A stretch of DNA of 64,000 nt from Liolophura sinensis (GCF_032854445.1 NC_088301.1:22811808-22875807), one strand, 5' to 3'. Positions 35,677 through 48,749 are shown, counted from the stretch's first letter. A program made the numbers and translations. The notes: generated by a model from the letters alone, not told the origin.

Positions 35677-37741
35677 CGCTACTCCTCATTCAGCTTCCCA
35701 CTGATCGATTAGCCTCTCAGACTAAACAAACAACTGTTTAACCAGAGATATCCCTATCCCCAAACTCTGTCACAAGCAGGCCGGGTCTGGCAGTGGCTTC
35801 TAACAGCGTTACGCAAGTCTTTTCATCGCCGCCTGAATGATGGATTCGCGCATAAAATCAGGTGACAGAGAGTGAGCGTTCGTTATGCGCTAACCGTTCT
35901 GTTCCATTGCTTTTACTCTATTTGTCAAGAAGTTCTTTCACCTTTCCGTCTGGACGTTGATGTTATTTCCCAAAAGCAGATTAATTTTAAGGGCTAAAAT
36001 ATATTGAATTCAAGATAACACTTTCGCCAATTTCGCCAAAAAATTATCAAATAAAACGTTTTGAAATCAGAGAGCTGTGCAACACTCATTCCAAATAAAT
36101 GAATATATAAAATGCTCAATGTTTAAATTTAAACAGAACATTTTTGGTCAAGGCAGTTTAGTTAGTTTAATTGCTAAATTATACTGATGGGACATAAAAC
36201 TTGCTGAAAAGGGATTTACCAAATCTTCATGAACCAAAGCGAAACAAATATGTGTATGTATAGAACATCACATTAATTTGTTTGGTAAAATCATTGTACA
36301 CAGAGAGCTCATAGATTATATTGTCGTTGATGTAACTACAGGAACAGTACTAATCTGGCACCCAAATAATACTGTAAGTGTCTGTTTAAGGTATTGCCGA
36401 AATTCCACGGCCTTCTGCGCATGACATAATTCGGTGCCTTGAAGTCACAGAAAGTAATCCCACCATTTGTTATACGATACAGAATCATCACAAACACACC
36501 CCTCCGTCATCGCCCGTTCACTTTTCGGTATTCTTGGCCGAGGCAAATTATTCCAGACGTTAAATTAAAATGTAAAATCCACCTGGTTTGGTTCTGCGAG
36601 GACTGGTTAAGTCATTGCCAACCGAGACTTAATCAACATTGCGTGTAGTCAGAACAAAGCTGAGTTAGTGTCGAATGCTTCCAGCAGAGGGCGATACCCA
36701 GTGTTTTTGGCAAGAATGATACCGCTGTATTGACAGCTTGATGAGCTCTGTATTCTTTACAATTCGTGATGTAACGGGACAGACTTGCCCTCCTGTGGTG
36801 GATACGTCTGTTGAACAGATAACGGGTTTTCTCAATCTGACCTTGATCCGAGCTCACAGTTGGGGTAGAGCTCTTGTTGCTCTAACTTTTAGTAATGCCA
36901 GATTCAAGCATGCGTGGCGTTCTTCAACACAAAGGCTTCAAACATTCTCTCCACGCAGTCAAATTTGTAAATATGATGATCAAAAGATTTGCGCAATCTA
37001 AGCGAACGTTCTTCACGAGTGTAGACTCGACCTATACAGTGTATCAGGTAAAGTAATATACACGTAGATAAAGATCACTGTTGAAATTACTTAAAGGTAC
37101 AAATAATAAAGTAAGACTATCAGACGTCTGAAATTTATCACATGAAGCTCAGCTCGATGCAATTCATTTAATGGAATCTTAAACAATATATGAATTGTTT
37201 TGAGGACATTCAGAAGGTATGTTTGCGGATATTCTCAGTTGTATTGGGTGTGGCCTGAAAAAATGTACGTAGAAAATCTCAATATCCTAAAGTTTTATTG
37301 ACGAAGAAAAAGCATGTTAACTTTGCATATCTTCCTTGAGGGTTATTAAACCAACAGGGTATATTTTAAAGTTGCGCGTTTCTTATTTCCAAAGGTAAGA
37401 AATATCTGATTTCTCTGCTTGATTTCCAAATGCGTGATTATATGAGGATCCAGTGCAACATTAAGTCTCAACATAAATGAAAATTAAGAGGGCATTGCAA
37501 TCCTGGGTATCTATCAAGACTTATCCTGGAACACAGAGTTTGAATATTACATGGATCATTGTTTCATGATCACAGATCAGTTTTCTTTTTGAATATGTGT
37601 ACATACTCAGAACAAATGCATAAAGTATCTCCCATGATATGGTAAATGATCCGAATCTTACCAGCATGTCTGTATTTTCTTTTAGCCTATTCTTTTAATA
37701 TTCTTTAGAGTTCATAGCTGTATCGACGGTAGTTTTGAATA
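35677..37741. other. No recognisable feature
   Basis: AT-rich sequence. The open frames at 36439-37001 overlap on both strands and show no family motif. Confidence 0.4.
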
Positions 37742-38108
37742 CAATAAGGAAGTTTCAGGTTCGAACTCTTTTATTGTTAAAGGCTAAAAAAGGCCCACTG
37801 TATCATGTGACGTGTCAAAAATGCTAGGCAACTATTTTTCATCACATTTATTATAATGTCGGCGTCTGAAAAAAAATATCACAATAAGTGATTTTAGTTT
37901 GTCGAACGACAGAGAAAGTTGCGGAGCTGAAGGTTTTTGAACTTGAGAAGGTCCTAAAGGAAAGAGGTACCATTTGTCCTTGTATAGCAGGTGATGCTAA
38001 ATTAATGTCAACAAAAGTTGTGTAACATTGTGAACAAGTCATATGATACAGTAGGACTCTTTTTACTTTCAAGGACAAAAGAGTTCGAACACGAAACTCC
38101 CCATATTG
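37742..38108. mobile_element. MITE family M1, copy A (TIRs about 90 bp)
   Basis: The left end CAATAAGGAAGTTTCAGGTT and the reverse complement of the right end (CAATATGGGGAGTTTCGTG) align over about 90 bases. Blocks include TTCGAACTCTTTT and ACTGTATCAT(G/A)TGAC. The interior matches the reverse complement of copy B at 52410-52780, including TTTTTGAACTTGAGAAG. There is no coding capacity; the 118-codon minus-strand frame here is an accident of the element. It is probably a non-autonomous DNA transposon. Confidence 0.85.
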
Positions 38109-38563
38109 AAATCTCACGCTTAAAGATATAGTTACCGGCACATAACTCCAGACCAGATGTCTAGACCCCTCACCATGGACCCAGTGTGATGACACCTCCC
38201 CGCACATGCCAACGGCGCAACTTAATTAGACAGCGCCGTCAGGGGCGAAATGCTTGTCTAACGAAATGCGAGGTACCGTAAGAATAGGAAAAGCTTTAAA
38301 CTGTTACCTCGTTCATGCAAACAAATGCGAACAAGAATAGGTGGCGTGAGGGGCCTGCTGTCAGTTAATGAAAATATGCAGTTATACTGACAAGCAGACA
38401 TATTATTATGCCAAACATTCTGTTTTCTGGTAGTGTTACACATGTATATTAAAGGCATTAGGCATACCTTAGTCAAGCATGCAGAGATGTGTGGTTAAGA
38501 CTTCTTATTAAATGTGATTTACCGTTATTATTACAGAAGTATATATGTGGTTATACAATACCT
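38109..38563. other. No recognisable feature
   Basis: Non-coding sequence without a repeat I can name. Confidence 0.35.
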
Positions 38564-38744
38564 GCCTTAGGCGGCAGAATGGTTAAACCGTTCGCTTCGA
38601 AGTCGGAAGACCCCGGGTTCAAACCAGGTTCGGGTAATACCAATGACTTTAAAAATGGTACTTGTTGCTGCCTCGACGCTCAGCATTGAGAGGTCAGAGA
38701 AGTGAAATATTCTTGAGTATGGCGTAAAACACCAATCACATAAA
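38564..38744 (+). mobile_element. SINE with a second head type and tail type A, plus strand
   Basis: The tRNA-like head has box A-like GGCGGCAGAATGGTTA and box B-like GGGTTCAAACC. It is followed by GACTTTAAAAATGGTACTTG and TTGCTGCCTCG, then the type A tail AGTGAAATATTCTTGAGTAT and GGCGTAAAACACCAATCA. The same head recurs at 42480 joined to tail type B. It is not a functional tRNA gene. Confidence 0.85.
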
Positions 38745-40255
38745 TGATCTTGTCTTCCACAAGTACGGCTTAGCAATCTGTTAATCACACGTAGGAATGC
38801 TCATCAGTGACTTACCAAAGGTCGGTGGTTTATCCCGGATACTCAGTTATATATTATATATATATATATGTTTATATATATGCATGAGAACATCTTATTT
38901 CATTCCGCAGTTAGGGTACAAATGCATATGTCTTACTAAAGACACATACATATACGAAGTAAAAACACAAACGAAATCTTTGAGGTTTATTGAAGAATAA
39001 GAAATGTACATCACGTAGAGTACTAGCTGCCAAGGCTAATTTCTTGTCTTTTTTCGTCTTAGAGAACAAGGCAGTATTAATAGGTTTCTGGCGTCTATTA
39101 CACCAGACAAACAGTGGTTAGAGAAGATACTGCATGCGGTATAGGCCGCGGAGAGAAAATCGATGTAGGCTTTACTGTTATCTGGTATATGTACCGTTAG
39201 GGCTTGAATAGCCTGTACAGCACACAGTGCAGGCCCAGTTCCGTTGGGTAACAGTTATTAGGCTTGTTAAACCCACCTCTCTTGAGACAAGACGCTCCGT
39301 TCTCCCTGACGCACTGGGATGTTACCCCTGGCCCCCACGGCTTCTGCTGCTGCCTCGTGAGGTTTTGAGGCTAGGGAGCTACTCTGGTGGTAATAGACAC
39401 ACTAATGACATCGTAACATCCGTTGTCCATTTATGTCAATTAATAACCTGATGCACTCAGAAGTGATTACCAGACTAAGGGTACGAACAGAAACCATCTG
39501 ACGGGCTTGGTAAGACAAGGGACAGTCGGTGGTGTACAAAACCTGTGGTGTTTGGACTCGAGGCTTTGGCGTTTTCTCCCGCGCTCTCGCGAAGAGCGTC
39601 TGGTTCATTTAGCGTCTGATGTCACTCCGCGGTACAGGTGTTCGCAGCATCATTAGCTAACACAACACGTCACAGCAGGACAAACTCACGCGTGGAATGT
39701 GCAACTGGAGGGCTTTTAAGCGTTTCTTGCACGGGATATTATAACAAATTGCCGGACTCAGCCGAGCCTGACACACGGAACAGAAAGAGGTAAGGAAATG
39801 GCAATTACTTACGTATTCGTAGCTTGATTTTGCCTTTTAACAGGGACTGGTTCTTTATAGTAAACAACGTGTCAACTTCTGCAAGTTGGTATAGAGTCAA
39901 GGGTCGTGTTTATGGCATTCAGTATACGTCATGACTTATTACGTAACATATGTGGCACGTGGATTTTACATGGAAGCCGCGTTTCGTTATCTTCCAGGGT
40001 TTCGATACCACATTTTGAATACAAATAATTATAAAAGACACCTGCCGCGCAACTTTATCGAGTTCTGTGAAAGTTATTTGAAAGATGATTACTGGTCTTC
40101 TTTCATGAAATATACATTTGTGGGACCAGTTGTGTAGACACATAGCCTATTATACAATATATCGCCATGAGGACTTGTATCAGTAGAGCACTATCATTAC
40201 ACGATTTTCCTTGGCAATATATTTTATGTGAATGATAAGCTTGTACATAGATTGT
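38745..40255. other. No confident gene; short (TA)n and a candidate donor
   Basis: A short TA-rich tract lies at 38847-38880. The block 39227-39789 is richer in GC and ends in AAAGAG|GTAAGG at 39789/39790, which would suit an untranslated first exon on the plus strand. No partner acceptor was found. Confidence 0.3.
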
Positions 40256-40508
40256 ATATGGTGTTAAGAAGGGACCTTCGTGGCCGAGGGGATTAGCACG
40301 CCAGCACGGCTCAATGACCCAGGAACCTCTCAGCAATGCGATTGTTGTGAGTTCCAGTCCAGGTCATGCTGGATTCCTCTCCGGCTCTAAGTGGGATGGT
40401 CTGCCACAATTTGCGGGTAGTCGTGGCTTTCCCACTGACTCTGCCCCGGTTTCCTCTCACCATAATGCTGGCCGCTGTCGTATAAGTAAAATAAATATGG
40501 TGTTAAGA
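40256..40508 (+). mobile_element. tRNA-derived SINE with 14-bp target-site duplication, plus strand
   Basis: Body 40270-40494: head AGGGACCTTCGTGGCCGAGG, box B-like GTGAGTTCCAGTCC, and the conserved body to ATAATGCTGGCCGCTGTCGT. The tail is shortened to ATAAGTAAAATAA. Perfect ATATGGTGTTAAGA copies flank it at 40256-40269 and 40495-40508. Confidence 0.95.
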
Positions 40509-40548
40509 TAATTGATTATATTTGACCATCGCTTTATAATAGATTTTG

Positions 40549-40635
40549 GATTTATTTGATTGGTGTTTTACGCCGTACTCATGAATTTTTCACTTATACG
40601 ACGGCGGCCATCATTATGGTGGAAGGAAACCTATA
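40549..40635 (-). mobile_element. SINE 3' fragment (tail type A), minus strand
   Basis: The plus strand shows GATTTATTTGATTGGTGTTT, TACGCCGTACTCATGAATTT and ACGACGGCGGCCATCATTAT. It breaks off after GGAAACC. Confidence 0.88.
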
Positions 40636-41456
40636 AAATACACATCCATAAACTAGCTAATGGCGATTTTTAAATAATGGGATAGCAGTTTTTATGGTAT
40701 TCAGCTATCTGACGGTGACTTTATCCACTATTGAAGATTTTTAATGAAGATTTTGTTATTTATTCAACTGGTTGTGATGTACGCCGTATGGTGAAACTTA
40801 TTTCAGCCATATGGCCTGTGTAGTTTTATGGGATGAGAACATTGAGCAGGGCTGGGAATAATGTTAAAAATACTCCTCATCAAGAGCCTAACAAACAATA
40901 TTGTTTAATGACGAAGCCAAACCAACAAGAGCTGGGTTCGAACTGAATGATGAGAAAGTTAGTAAAAGTTTTACAGAAACTAATGAACACTTCGGCCACC
41001 GACGGCTCACATTTCAAAGTCGATGGCATGTTCAGCTTCGCATGTCTTTCACAGTTAATATTTCACCACGTTATATATTCAGTTATATATTTTACGACGA
41101 TTAATTGTCTTGCTATAATATATTTAATTGCCATAATTTTTTGTCGATATATTGTGGCCTTACGGCATACTATTTAACAAACACATGCTTTTTAGGAAGG
41201 GATATATAGTCTGTGTAGTGTTGTTGGATATGAAGTTACAGCTATACGGATGGTGGGATTGCGTGGTGTGCAGTCATTCTGATGGAGGGCGAAACTTTAC
41301 AAGGATCTGTGCATCTGTTTGGGGTTGAATCGCATTAGTACCTTAGTACCTTAAGCTAATTGCCTTATAGCACGAGAAAGTGTGTGCGACCTATGGGCGG
41401 ACTGCAACAATCATACCAAACGTGGCCACGTTCACGTCAGTTATGTCATCCGGAAA
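40636..41456. other. No gene; possible decayed SINE domain
   Basis: Near 40765-40815 the sequence GATGTACGCCGTATGGTGAA then ACTTATTTCAGCCATATGGC faintly resembles the type A domain. Otherwise nothing is recognisable. Confidence 0.3.
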
Positions 41457-41712
41457 ATATTGGCTGCCCAACTAACGGAGATATAAGCTCTGTAGCATTG
41501 TGCAATTCCATCGGTTAAAAAAGTATTGGCTGCCCAAATATGAGTTAGAATTTAAGCTCTGCAGCACTGCCCATGTCCAAGCTGCAAGATTCACCTGGAA
41601 ATGGTATTGGCTCTGTGGCATTGTCCAGACCCAAGCTGAGTCATCTGAAGAAGGTATTGGCGGCTCAAACGGATCTACTGTCTAAAGGCTGAAAAGGGTA
41701 TTGGGCATTTAA
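41457..41712. repeat. Irregular tandem repeat, units of about 45-80 bp
   Basis: GTATTGGC-type starts recur at about 41457, 41524, 41603, 41655 and 41698. They are often followed by TGCCCAA, and AAGCTCTG(T/C)AGCA(T/C)TG follows within the first two units. Copies vary in length. Confidence 0.6.
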
Positions 41713-42129
41713 ATAGTTTATCAATCTATGTCAGCATTAGTTTGACAAACGCCCTGGCTGTTCATCTCTCTATCTCTCTATGCCCAACCTGCATGTGTAG
41801 GTGACAAAAGTGCACAAAGTATCTAGGGGCACTGGGAACAACTGGGAGCATCCAGCCAGGTGCCGATTTTAATCGATATACGCGGTTTTGCGATCACTGA
41901 CTTAGCTGTTGCTCCAAGTTAAACAAGTTTTACTTTGCTTTTATTCGAAGCATCCAGTTGTATAGAGGACCGTCTATCTGCGCATGCCTGCACCCAGTTT
42001 GCACACAGTTAATTTATCACTGTGATGCATGCATGCATACTGCTGACATTGCTTTTGCTACGTTAGAGCTGACAGATGCCGCCAACATACTTGCACTGAA
42101 AGACATTCTGGTCGGACACCGTCATGTTT

Positions 42130-42480
42130 TTATCGTTACGTCGTACTTAACAATTTTACAGTCATATGAAGATAATGAGTCATTAGGTGTGTGCACATAT
42201 AAGGTGTCTTATTGTGGCAAGGCGAGTTCAGGCCACAAAAGTGATGCCGCCATTGAAGTATCATGCCGAAGACACCAGACATGACATCCCACCCAGTTAC
42301 ATTATACTTGCTCCGGGCCAACCAGTCATGTTTCCTTGCTCTAACCCCTCAGTGCTGAGCTCCAAGCGAGGCAGCAATAAGTAGCAGTTTTAAAGTCTTT
42401 GATATGACCAGACCCGGGTTTGATCCCGGGTATCCCGACTTCGTGGCAAGCGCTCTAACCATTAATCCACCGAAGAGGTC
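42130..42480 (-). mobile_element. SINE with second head type and tail type B, minus strand
   Basis: On the minus strand the head is GACCTCTTCGGTGGATTAAT then GGTTAGAGCG, with box B-like GGGATCAAACCC. The body includes AAGACTTTAAAA and TGCTGCCTCGC, then the complement of ATGCCGAAGACACCAGACAT. The 3' domain is TACGTCGTACTTAACAATTT on the plus strand (42136). This head matches the SINE at 38564 while the tail matches 50772-51140. Confidence 0.85.
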
Positions 42481-45400
42481 AAACTTTTCGACATAAACAT
42501 CATCCATATGTGGACTTCGTCGAGTTGGGCCTAGCTGTTTAGGATAGCAAGTCGACTACATGTGGTCCTATAGAACTTAATAAATCATACGCACGCACGA
42601 GGTGTATAAGTCTTTAAATAAACATGATTGAAAGAAATGCCCATTCACTTGCATTTGACACCTGTAATGTTGGCTAAAATTTGTCATTTGTAACTATTCT
42701 CCCTTCGTCCAGTGAAGTGCCACGGATATGACTTGCTTGATATGTGGAAGACATTTCTGTATAAAGCGGGAATACAAAAGTCACCAATGATGTGACGATC
42801 CATGGCGTGGAAGTTTCGTACATTTATGCAGATGAAGAGTGTACGGGTACCAATTTCCGGAATAACATTGTTTTGCTTTCCGTTACCATTAAAGATGTCT
42901 TCCCTGCAGACGTACAGAAATTACAGAATACAAAGATGAAAAATTGTATGTCTCAATCCGGATGTCTTACCTAGTCAAACGGCCTAATTTTCTGAAGCCT
43001 GTTAAACTATGGTTGCCTTGTAACCTGAAATGATTTTCGAGTAGAATCAAAGTATTACATGCATGTGAATATTCAGACATATAACGAATACCGTTATCAA
43101 AAGTTCTTATTCAAACTCCCTGTACACCATATTGTAGGGTAGGGATGGAGTAGAGCCAAACCGTCAGATATTGGCTCTATACAGAATCGTGCCTGCTACA
43201 CTGGAGATAGCATCTTCATTATAATGGAAACAGACAATCATGGCGGGCAATCGTGATCGCGGTAGGTTTTCGTCTGTCGGACGGCCTATATCATTAAGGT
43301 TATTGCGGCATCGTAACGCGTTGCTATTACTTTTCTCTAGGGCAACAGACCCCTTGAAAGGAGTGAAACTTCCCTTTTGTGAAGACCATAAACCCATAAA
43401 CATCTTCCGTTCATGTTCTTTTTTTTTTTCTCGTTTTTTTTTCCTTCTGCTGTTTCTATACGGAAGCGCGTTGTTAAATCCCGTTGTTTTCCGTTCCATG
43501 TTAGTGCATTATTCAAGGTGCTTTGTCTACAGACGTCTCTGTTTTGTACATACATTCAAGAATAAAAAGGAAGAAGGAAATGTCTAATTTACCTATCGCT
43601 CACAATGTAGATAGTAAATTACGCTCAATGCGTTTCTCCCCCGGTGAACGGAAGCTGGCGGCCATCCGCCTTCTCTCTCTAGCTGCCTGTCGGTCTGGTA
43701 TGTGTTAACACCTAAGGTATTTTCTCACTGCCTTCAACCATCGCGCAAGAGATATACTATCACAGCGAACAAGCTGTATAGTCTGCTTCAGACACCGTAA
43801 CACACTACCCTCTTCGCGACACTGAAAACGCTGGATGCCAAGCCCATTATCTGCCACAGATATTGTTATCTTAGGAGGAATTACGGGCAAATTACGGACA
43901 CGCCAGAATTTATTACACAACAATTAAAGTAATTCAGGCGGGCACCTTTCCATTACGCCTTTCGCAGACCAAACCAATCTACGGGACGCCACCAGTTAAA
44001 ACTAATTCCCCTGTTATATGTTATGAATTATCATAACCACGTCAACGTAATCTTTATATGCCGCACGGTTTCTGGCATAAAATAAAATATGATGAATGAG
44101 CAATAAAAACAGGTGTAGCAGATGTAGTACTATCATCAACCGTTGCGTGTGTTTTTTCTCTCACACACCAGAGCAATGGCCCATAAATCTGAAACCTGAG
44201 AACATTGCATCTGACAGTGTATCTTACATACTGACACACATCTTACGTGGTTACCCGTAAACATTCCTCTTGTCGCTGTGCTCAAGATCCCATTCCCATT
44301 GTCTCTCGCGGAATCAGTATAATTATAGCCCGGCGTCATGGCAAGCACTGCTGTTATTTTATAAATGTGCATTTGGGTTCTAGTTATTTGACAGCATGGT
44401 TTAATGTACACAGGGGAAAGGCTGGAGTTAGACTGAGTTAACGGATTGAATATCTTCCTCCCAAAGAAATTCTTCTGTAAATTCCTCCTGTAGGATGGAA
44501 AAATCTGTCACGATAAGCAAATAGTTCCACGTGTTAACTGGTATCTGAATGGAACCGTTGCAAAGGATGGCTTTAGCTCATTCAGTTTGATTTCTAAGCA
44601 AAATACAATATACTCCAGTATGTAACCAGGATACTATTCTACCTGAATACTTGATGGATTCTAGTAACAATGCACTCTAAGATTTGTCATATATATATGA
44701 ATAAGTTTTGTCTTGGTCCATCAAAATATCACGTCTATTGGCTGTATTTTTTAAAATCAATTAAAATGGGTATAGAATGTGAGAGGGAACAGAACATTGA
44801 CCAATTTTGGGTCAGATTTGACCATACTACTTGATGTTTCGTGCATGCCTTCATAGGACAACTTTTATTTCGGTGCATTATATATTCATCGGTGATTCTG
44901 TTTAACCTCTGCTCTGCTTAATGATTGTGTCTAATCCCGCTTAATTCGAGGCTGAGGACGGTATATTCATCGTGTTGAGGTAGATTGCCACGTTGAATGT
45001 ATGAACAGTTGCAATCGAGGGCGACGAGATACATATTTTATTATCGACAACTTATACGAAAGCATGGTACACGAGTTCAATACTGATTTCACTCATTCGC
45101 CCGGACCATACCTTGCTTCTTTCAAACATCATGGAATACTATAGAACGCTTCTCTTTGCATGATACCGGTCTAATTTCTACTTTATATACTTTCATATTT
45201 CTTTGATGGTTTGTGTTATACGCCCTTTGAGGAACTGGCCTTGCAATTGTTGACCTGGGACAGAGTAAGACCAGAGCGGCGACGAGAACGTGGTATACAT
45301 AGTTGGTCTGATGTAAATGGTCTCAAGTACCCATTAAATCCCACGGCTTGTCGAATTTACCTTACCTGGGGTCTTATTTTAACCGTTTCGCGTCCCCTAG

Positions 45401-45539
45401 TCACACAATTCTAGTATACAAAACGTGTAGGTTCAATGCCAGACTCTAACATGGTATCTTTAACATTTTTCTTCATCCACTGGTCTCGAAGGCATGGTGG
45501 CAATAATCGATCCAAGATTCGTATGTATGTATGGAGTTA
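42481..45539. other. No confident gene
   Basis: Open frames to 115 codons show no family motif. At 43240 an ATG in an ideal context (AATCATGG) is followed 22 bases later by GTAGGT, which could be a very short first exon, but nothing else supports it. T-rich runs lie at 43417-43450. Confidence 0.3.
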
Positions 45540-45790
45540 AAAGTTGTACTTAACAATTTTTCAGTTGCACTTTTTTTAGTAATAAATTGGCAAGGAGTCA
45601 TTAGGACATATACGTCTTGTGGCACGGCGAGTCCATGCCGCCAAAGTGCTTCCGCTAGTCAGGAATTATGCCGAAGACACCAGAAATGAAACCCAACCGA
45701 GTCACATTATATACTGACACTCGGCCAACCAGTTCAGTTTCCTTGTTCAAAGCTAGGTTCGATCCGAGGTCTCCCGTCTTCCAGACGTCA
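45540..45790 (-). mobile_element. Decayed SINE with tail type B, minus strand
   Basis: The plus strand shows GTTGTACTTAACAATTTTTC, then GGAATTATGCCGAAGACACC, ACTCGGCCAACCAGTT, and a head remnant with box B complement GGTTCGATCC and CTCCCGTCTTCCAGACG. Confidence 0.75.
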
Positions 45791-45894
45791 CGATGGTGTG
45801 TAGCATCGCGTACGTGTAGCATGCTCTCTAGTCACGACACTGTGTAGCATAAGCTGGACGATCTCAATACCGATATACATGTACATGTATATAC

Positions 45895-46085
45895 AGTGCT
45901 GCTTTATTGGAATGCCATGCCGAAGAAACCAGACGGCTCATACGCTCACAGCATATGCTTACTGACACCAAGTGGACCAGCACATGGCGTATATGTATAG
46001 TACGATTTTGAAATTCTCAGGCAAGGCCCAGGTTGGGATTGAACCTGGGATCAACTCTTCCGTCATGCCTGCCTTAGGCATAGTT
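45895..46085 (-). mobile_element. SINE relative, 5' part, minus strand
   Basis: GGAATGCCATGCCGAAGAAA and ACTGACACCAAGTGGACCAG match the body of the 12400-12692 and 42130-42480 elements. A box B complement GGGATTGAACC lies at about 46034-46044. Confidence 0.65.
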
Positions 46086-46109
46086 TACTTGAAGCACAGA
46101 CAACACTGA

Positions 46110-46232
46110 TAATATGAAAGACTACATTATGGAGAGTGAGATAGTTGGTAAACTGTAACATAGTCTTTTGTCATTTTACCTCAGTTGGTGTTTTATTTTA
46201 ACCGTTCATGTAAATGCTTGAACAGTAAATTT
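46110..46232 (+). repeat. Dispersed repeat family R1, copy 2
   Basis: Blocks shared with the other copies are GAGTGAGATAGTTGGTAAAC, TTTACCTCAGTTGGTGTTTT, ATTTTAACCGTTCATGTAAA and TGCTTGAACAGTAAA. Confidence 0.55.
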
Positions 46233-47189
46233 TACTACCACTAGTCCCATGGTTTAATCAGAATTGGATGAAATGGATGAAATGACATTAACTGCAATTC
46301 CGGCTGGATCAGAATAAGAAATAATTCATTCATATATTTCAGTACGTGTTGTTCGCATTATATATCATCTTGGTAGCCTTAGGTTTCAATGACGTCACTA
46401 CTCATGTTAAAGTTGGATTTTGTAAAGCGATTTTATTCCATTCTTATTATTATTATTACTACTTTAGGAATAAAATTTTATAAAAACAATATTAATACAA
46501 AAGCGTTGACAAACAACCTTGTAAATGAAATTAGTTTCAAGATTTGACTTGGGTGAAAACCGTTTTTGTGAGATCAGTTCCTGAGTACACTCTGGTTTAA
46601 GGCACTTGATGCATTTTAAGGTACTGTGATTTGGCGTAAATCAAGTGGAAAATTTAGCAGAATTTAAAACATATTAATACGCTTAAACACGTCTTAAACA
46701 TTCACATTCCATACACCGGTATAGTGCTACAGGCCCCTGTAAACTAACTCTGTAGGGGCCTATAGTAATTCTCCATGATTCGATGGCCATCCCAAACCTA
46801 AATCGTGGATAGGATCGGAGAGGAGGAATTATATCTGACATATTTGGCAGTGATTGCTAAGATAACCACCATGATGTCTGGAGGTTTAATCAGACGGTCA
46901 TAGGTCAAGGACGCGGTAACCTAGCATTCATCCAATAACATCGCGTTTTCAGATGATATGAAAGGACCGTCGAATATACAATGGTGCATCGTGATTCACT
47001 GACGACCTAACCTCTCATCGCGATAATTCAAACTTGCAATATCATTATTGTCCAAGATTTCCGTTTGCCAAGCGCTAATTCTCTGCTTCACCCGCCGTAT
47101 ACGTCAGATCAGCGATATCGCCCGTCCACCCAGAACATATGATAACCAACCTGTCATTTCTGGCGTGTGATTCAATTTAGGATCTATTC
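46233..47189. other. No recognisable feature
   Basis: AT-rich sequence including a short TTA trinucleotide run near 46445-46462. Confidence 0.4.
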
Positions 47190-47365
47190 CTGGTGCGTGT
47201 CTGCATCTCCTTCGCCTCGACCCCGGCTCGGTGTGGGACCCGACCGACTCGGTGGGCCCCGCCTCAACTCGCCGTCCTGGCAACGCGCCACTACAGTCTA
47301 CAGCCACGTTTACGCTGACATTTCGATGGGACACCCGTGGTATTTTCGCAACAGCCCGCGCGAAA
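47190..47365. other. GC- and CpG-rich island
   Basis: The block is visibly above 55-60% GC with many CpG (CGCCTCGACCCCGGCTCGG, CCCGACCGACTCGGTGGGCC) inside AT-rich surroundings. It is open on both strands (67 and 92 codons) without a recognisable protein. It may be a CpG-type promoter, a gene relic or a repeat. Confidence 0.5.
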
Positions 47366-48749
47366 AGTGAGACCAGATGCATGCCGGTACATTAGGCATT
47401 TCGAAATAAATACGCCTATCTGTTATGATAATAGAATATTCTCCGCACTGCATAACACGGCTTGTGTTTCTAACTTAACGCACGTGCAACGGTTTATATG
47501 AACGGTAAACACAGTCAGGCTTGAGATATGAGCTTCGTTTTATGCAATTGTTGGAGAAACAGTTTACACCAACAATCAGATCTGCATTCCAAACAGACGT
47601 GTTGTGGCATGCCAAAGGTAGTAGGTGATCACTATATGGCCGATACCATTTGTACAACTGAATCTACCATGCGGATTCTCGTGTAAGCCTAATTATATAC
47701 ATGTGTGTTTTGGATTTTTTGCTCACCTTCTTCAAATAAAATACCTACCATTCAAGGAACATTTTAGAAAATTTTCCATGTTTTCATTACAATATTCAAT
47801 ATCACTTTTTCATGCACAAGAAGTTTGTGTGATGCGCGATTAAAACTGTTTTAAGCTTTCTAAGGCTGGAAATCAGTTTGAAACCGCAATAGTTTGCTAT
47901 CTTTTCACCTTGAATCGAAATTCTGTATTATATAATGTTTAATGTGTCATTTTACTACATTGGTAAGCGGAGTTCTATACAATAAGCTATCGGCGAACAA
48001 TTACCAAAGAAGTTATAAGGGAAAGTAAATAAATAAGTAAATATATACCGGGTTCGTAGTAAACGATAGTTGTATGAGAAGAGAGACTATATTCTTTCCT
48101 CAGCGATGAAGGCATAGAAACATTGCAATATACTTCAAGTTTATCTCAATTTTCTTATGCCGTGAATACATGTAGGTCAAATCTATATGATGTAGTAGTG
48201 AACTTTTCCAACAGCACAGGTGTGATCCCGCCGTTTGTTTTCGAAAGCAATTGTGAGAATATATAGCGCAATGTACAAAGCTGAAATGTAAAAAAAAACA
48301 CAATTCTGCAGGAAAGCGAGCAACATGACAGTACACCATGTACGGAAGTTCAAACGTTTGTATACAGAACAGGGCATTTTGTTCACAGCGGTAAATTTAT
48401 CAGGATGTATGTAATAACCATGACTGTGACTGATTTCTCCACATCATTTCGCTGCTATAACATTCCTGCCACTACAGGCCCTAACTGTACGGCTGCAATA
48501 TTGCTGGTTCACTTGCAGTGCCTTGTTGTCGTATTGCAGCTACTCTTATATACCGAACTATTGCTGTAATGCAGATGTCGATTATGTCTTATTTTACTGA
48601 TTCAACTGTGTTATGCTTGGCAAATGCCATAAAAAATTTACCAAACCGTTTCAAATGTAGTCTAGGCCTACATGTGCGTTGTGATATTATCAGTGGTATT
48701 TCATTCACTTGTATACATTCCTCTTATTAATAAATGTACATATCGCCCA
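47366..48749. other. No recognisable feature
   Basis: AT-rich. The open frames are short and overlap one another on both strands. Confidence 0.4.

Noticed and set aside
37851-38207. 118-codon minus-strand frame
   Set aside because: It lies almost wholly within MITE copy A; the matching region of copy B is not conserved as coding.
38571-38640. Functional tRNA gene
   Set aside because: Box A and box B are present but the stems do not pair as a cloverleaf, and the sequence continues into a SINE body and tail. The same applies to 42405-42480 and 51060-51134.
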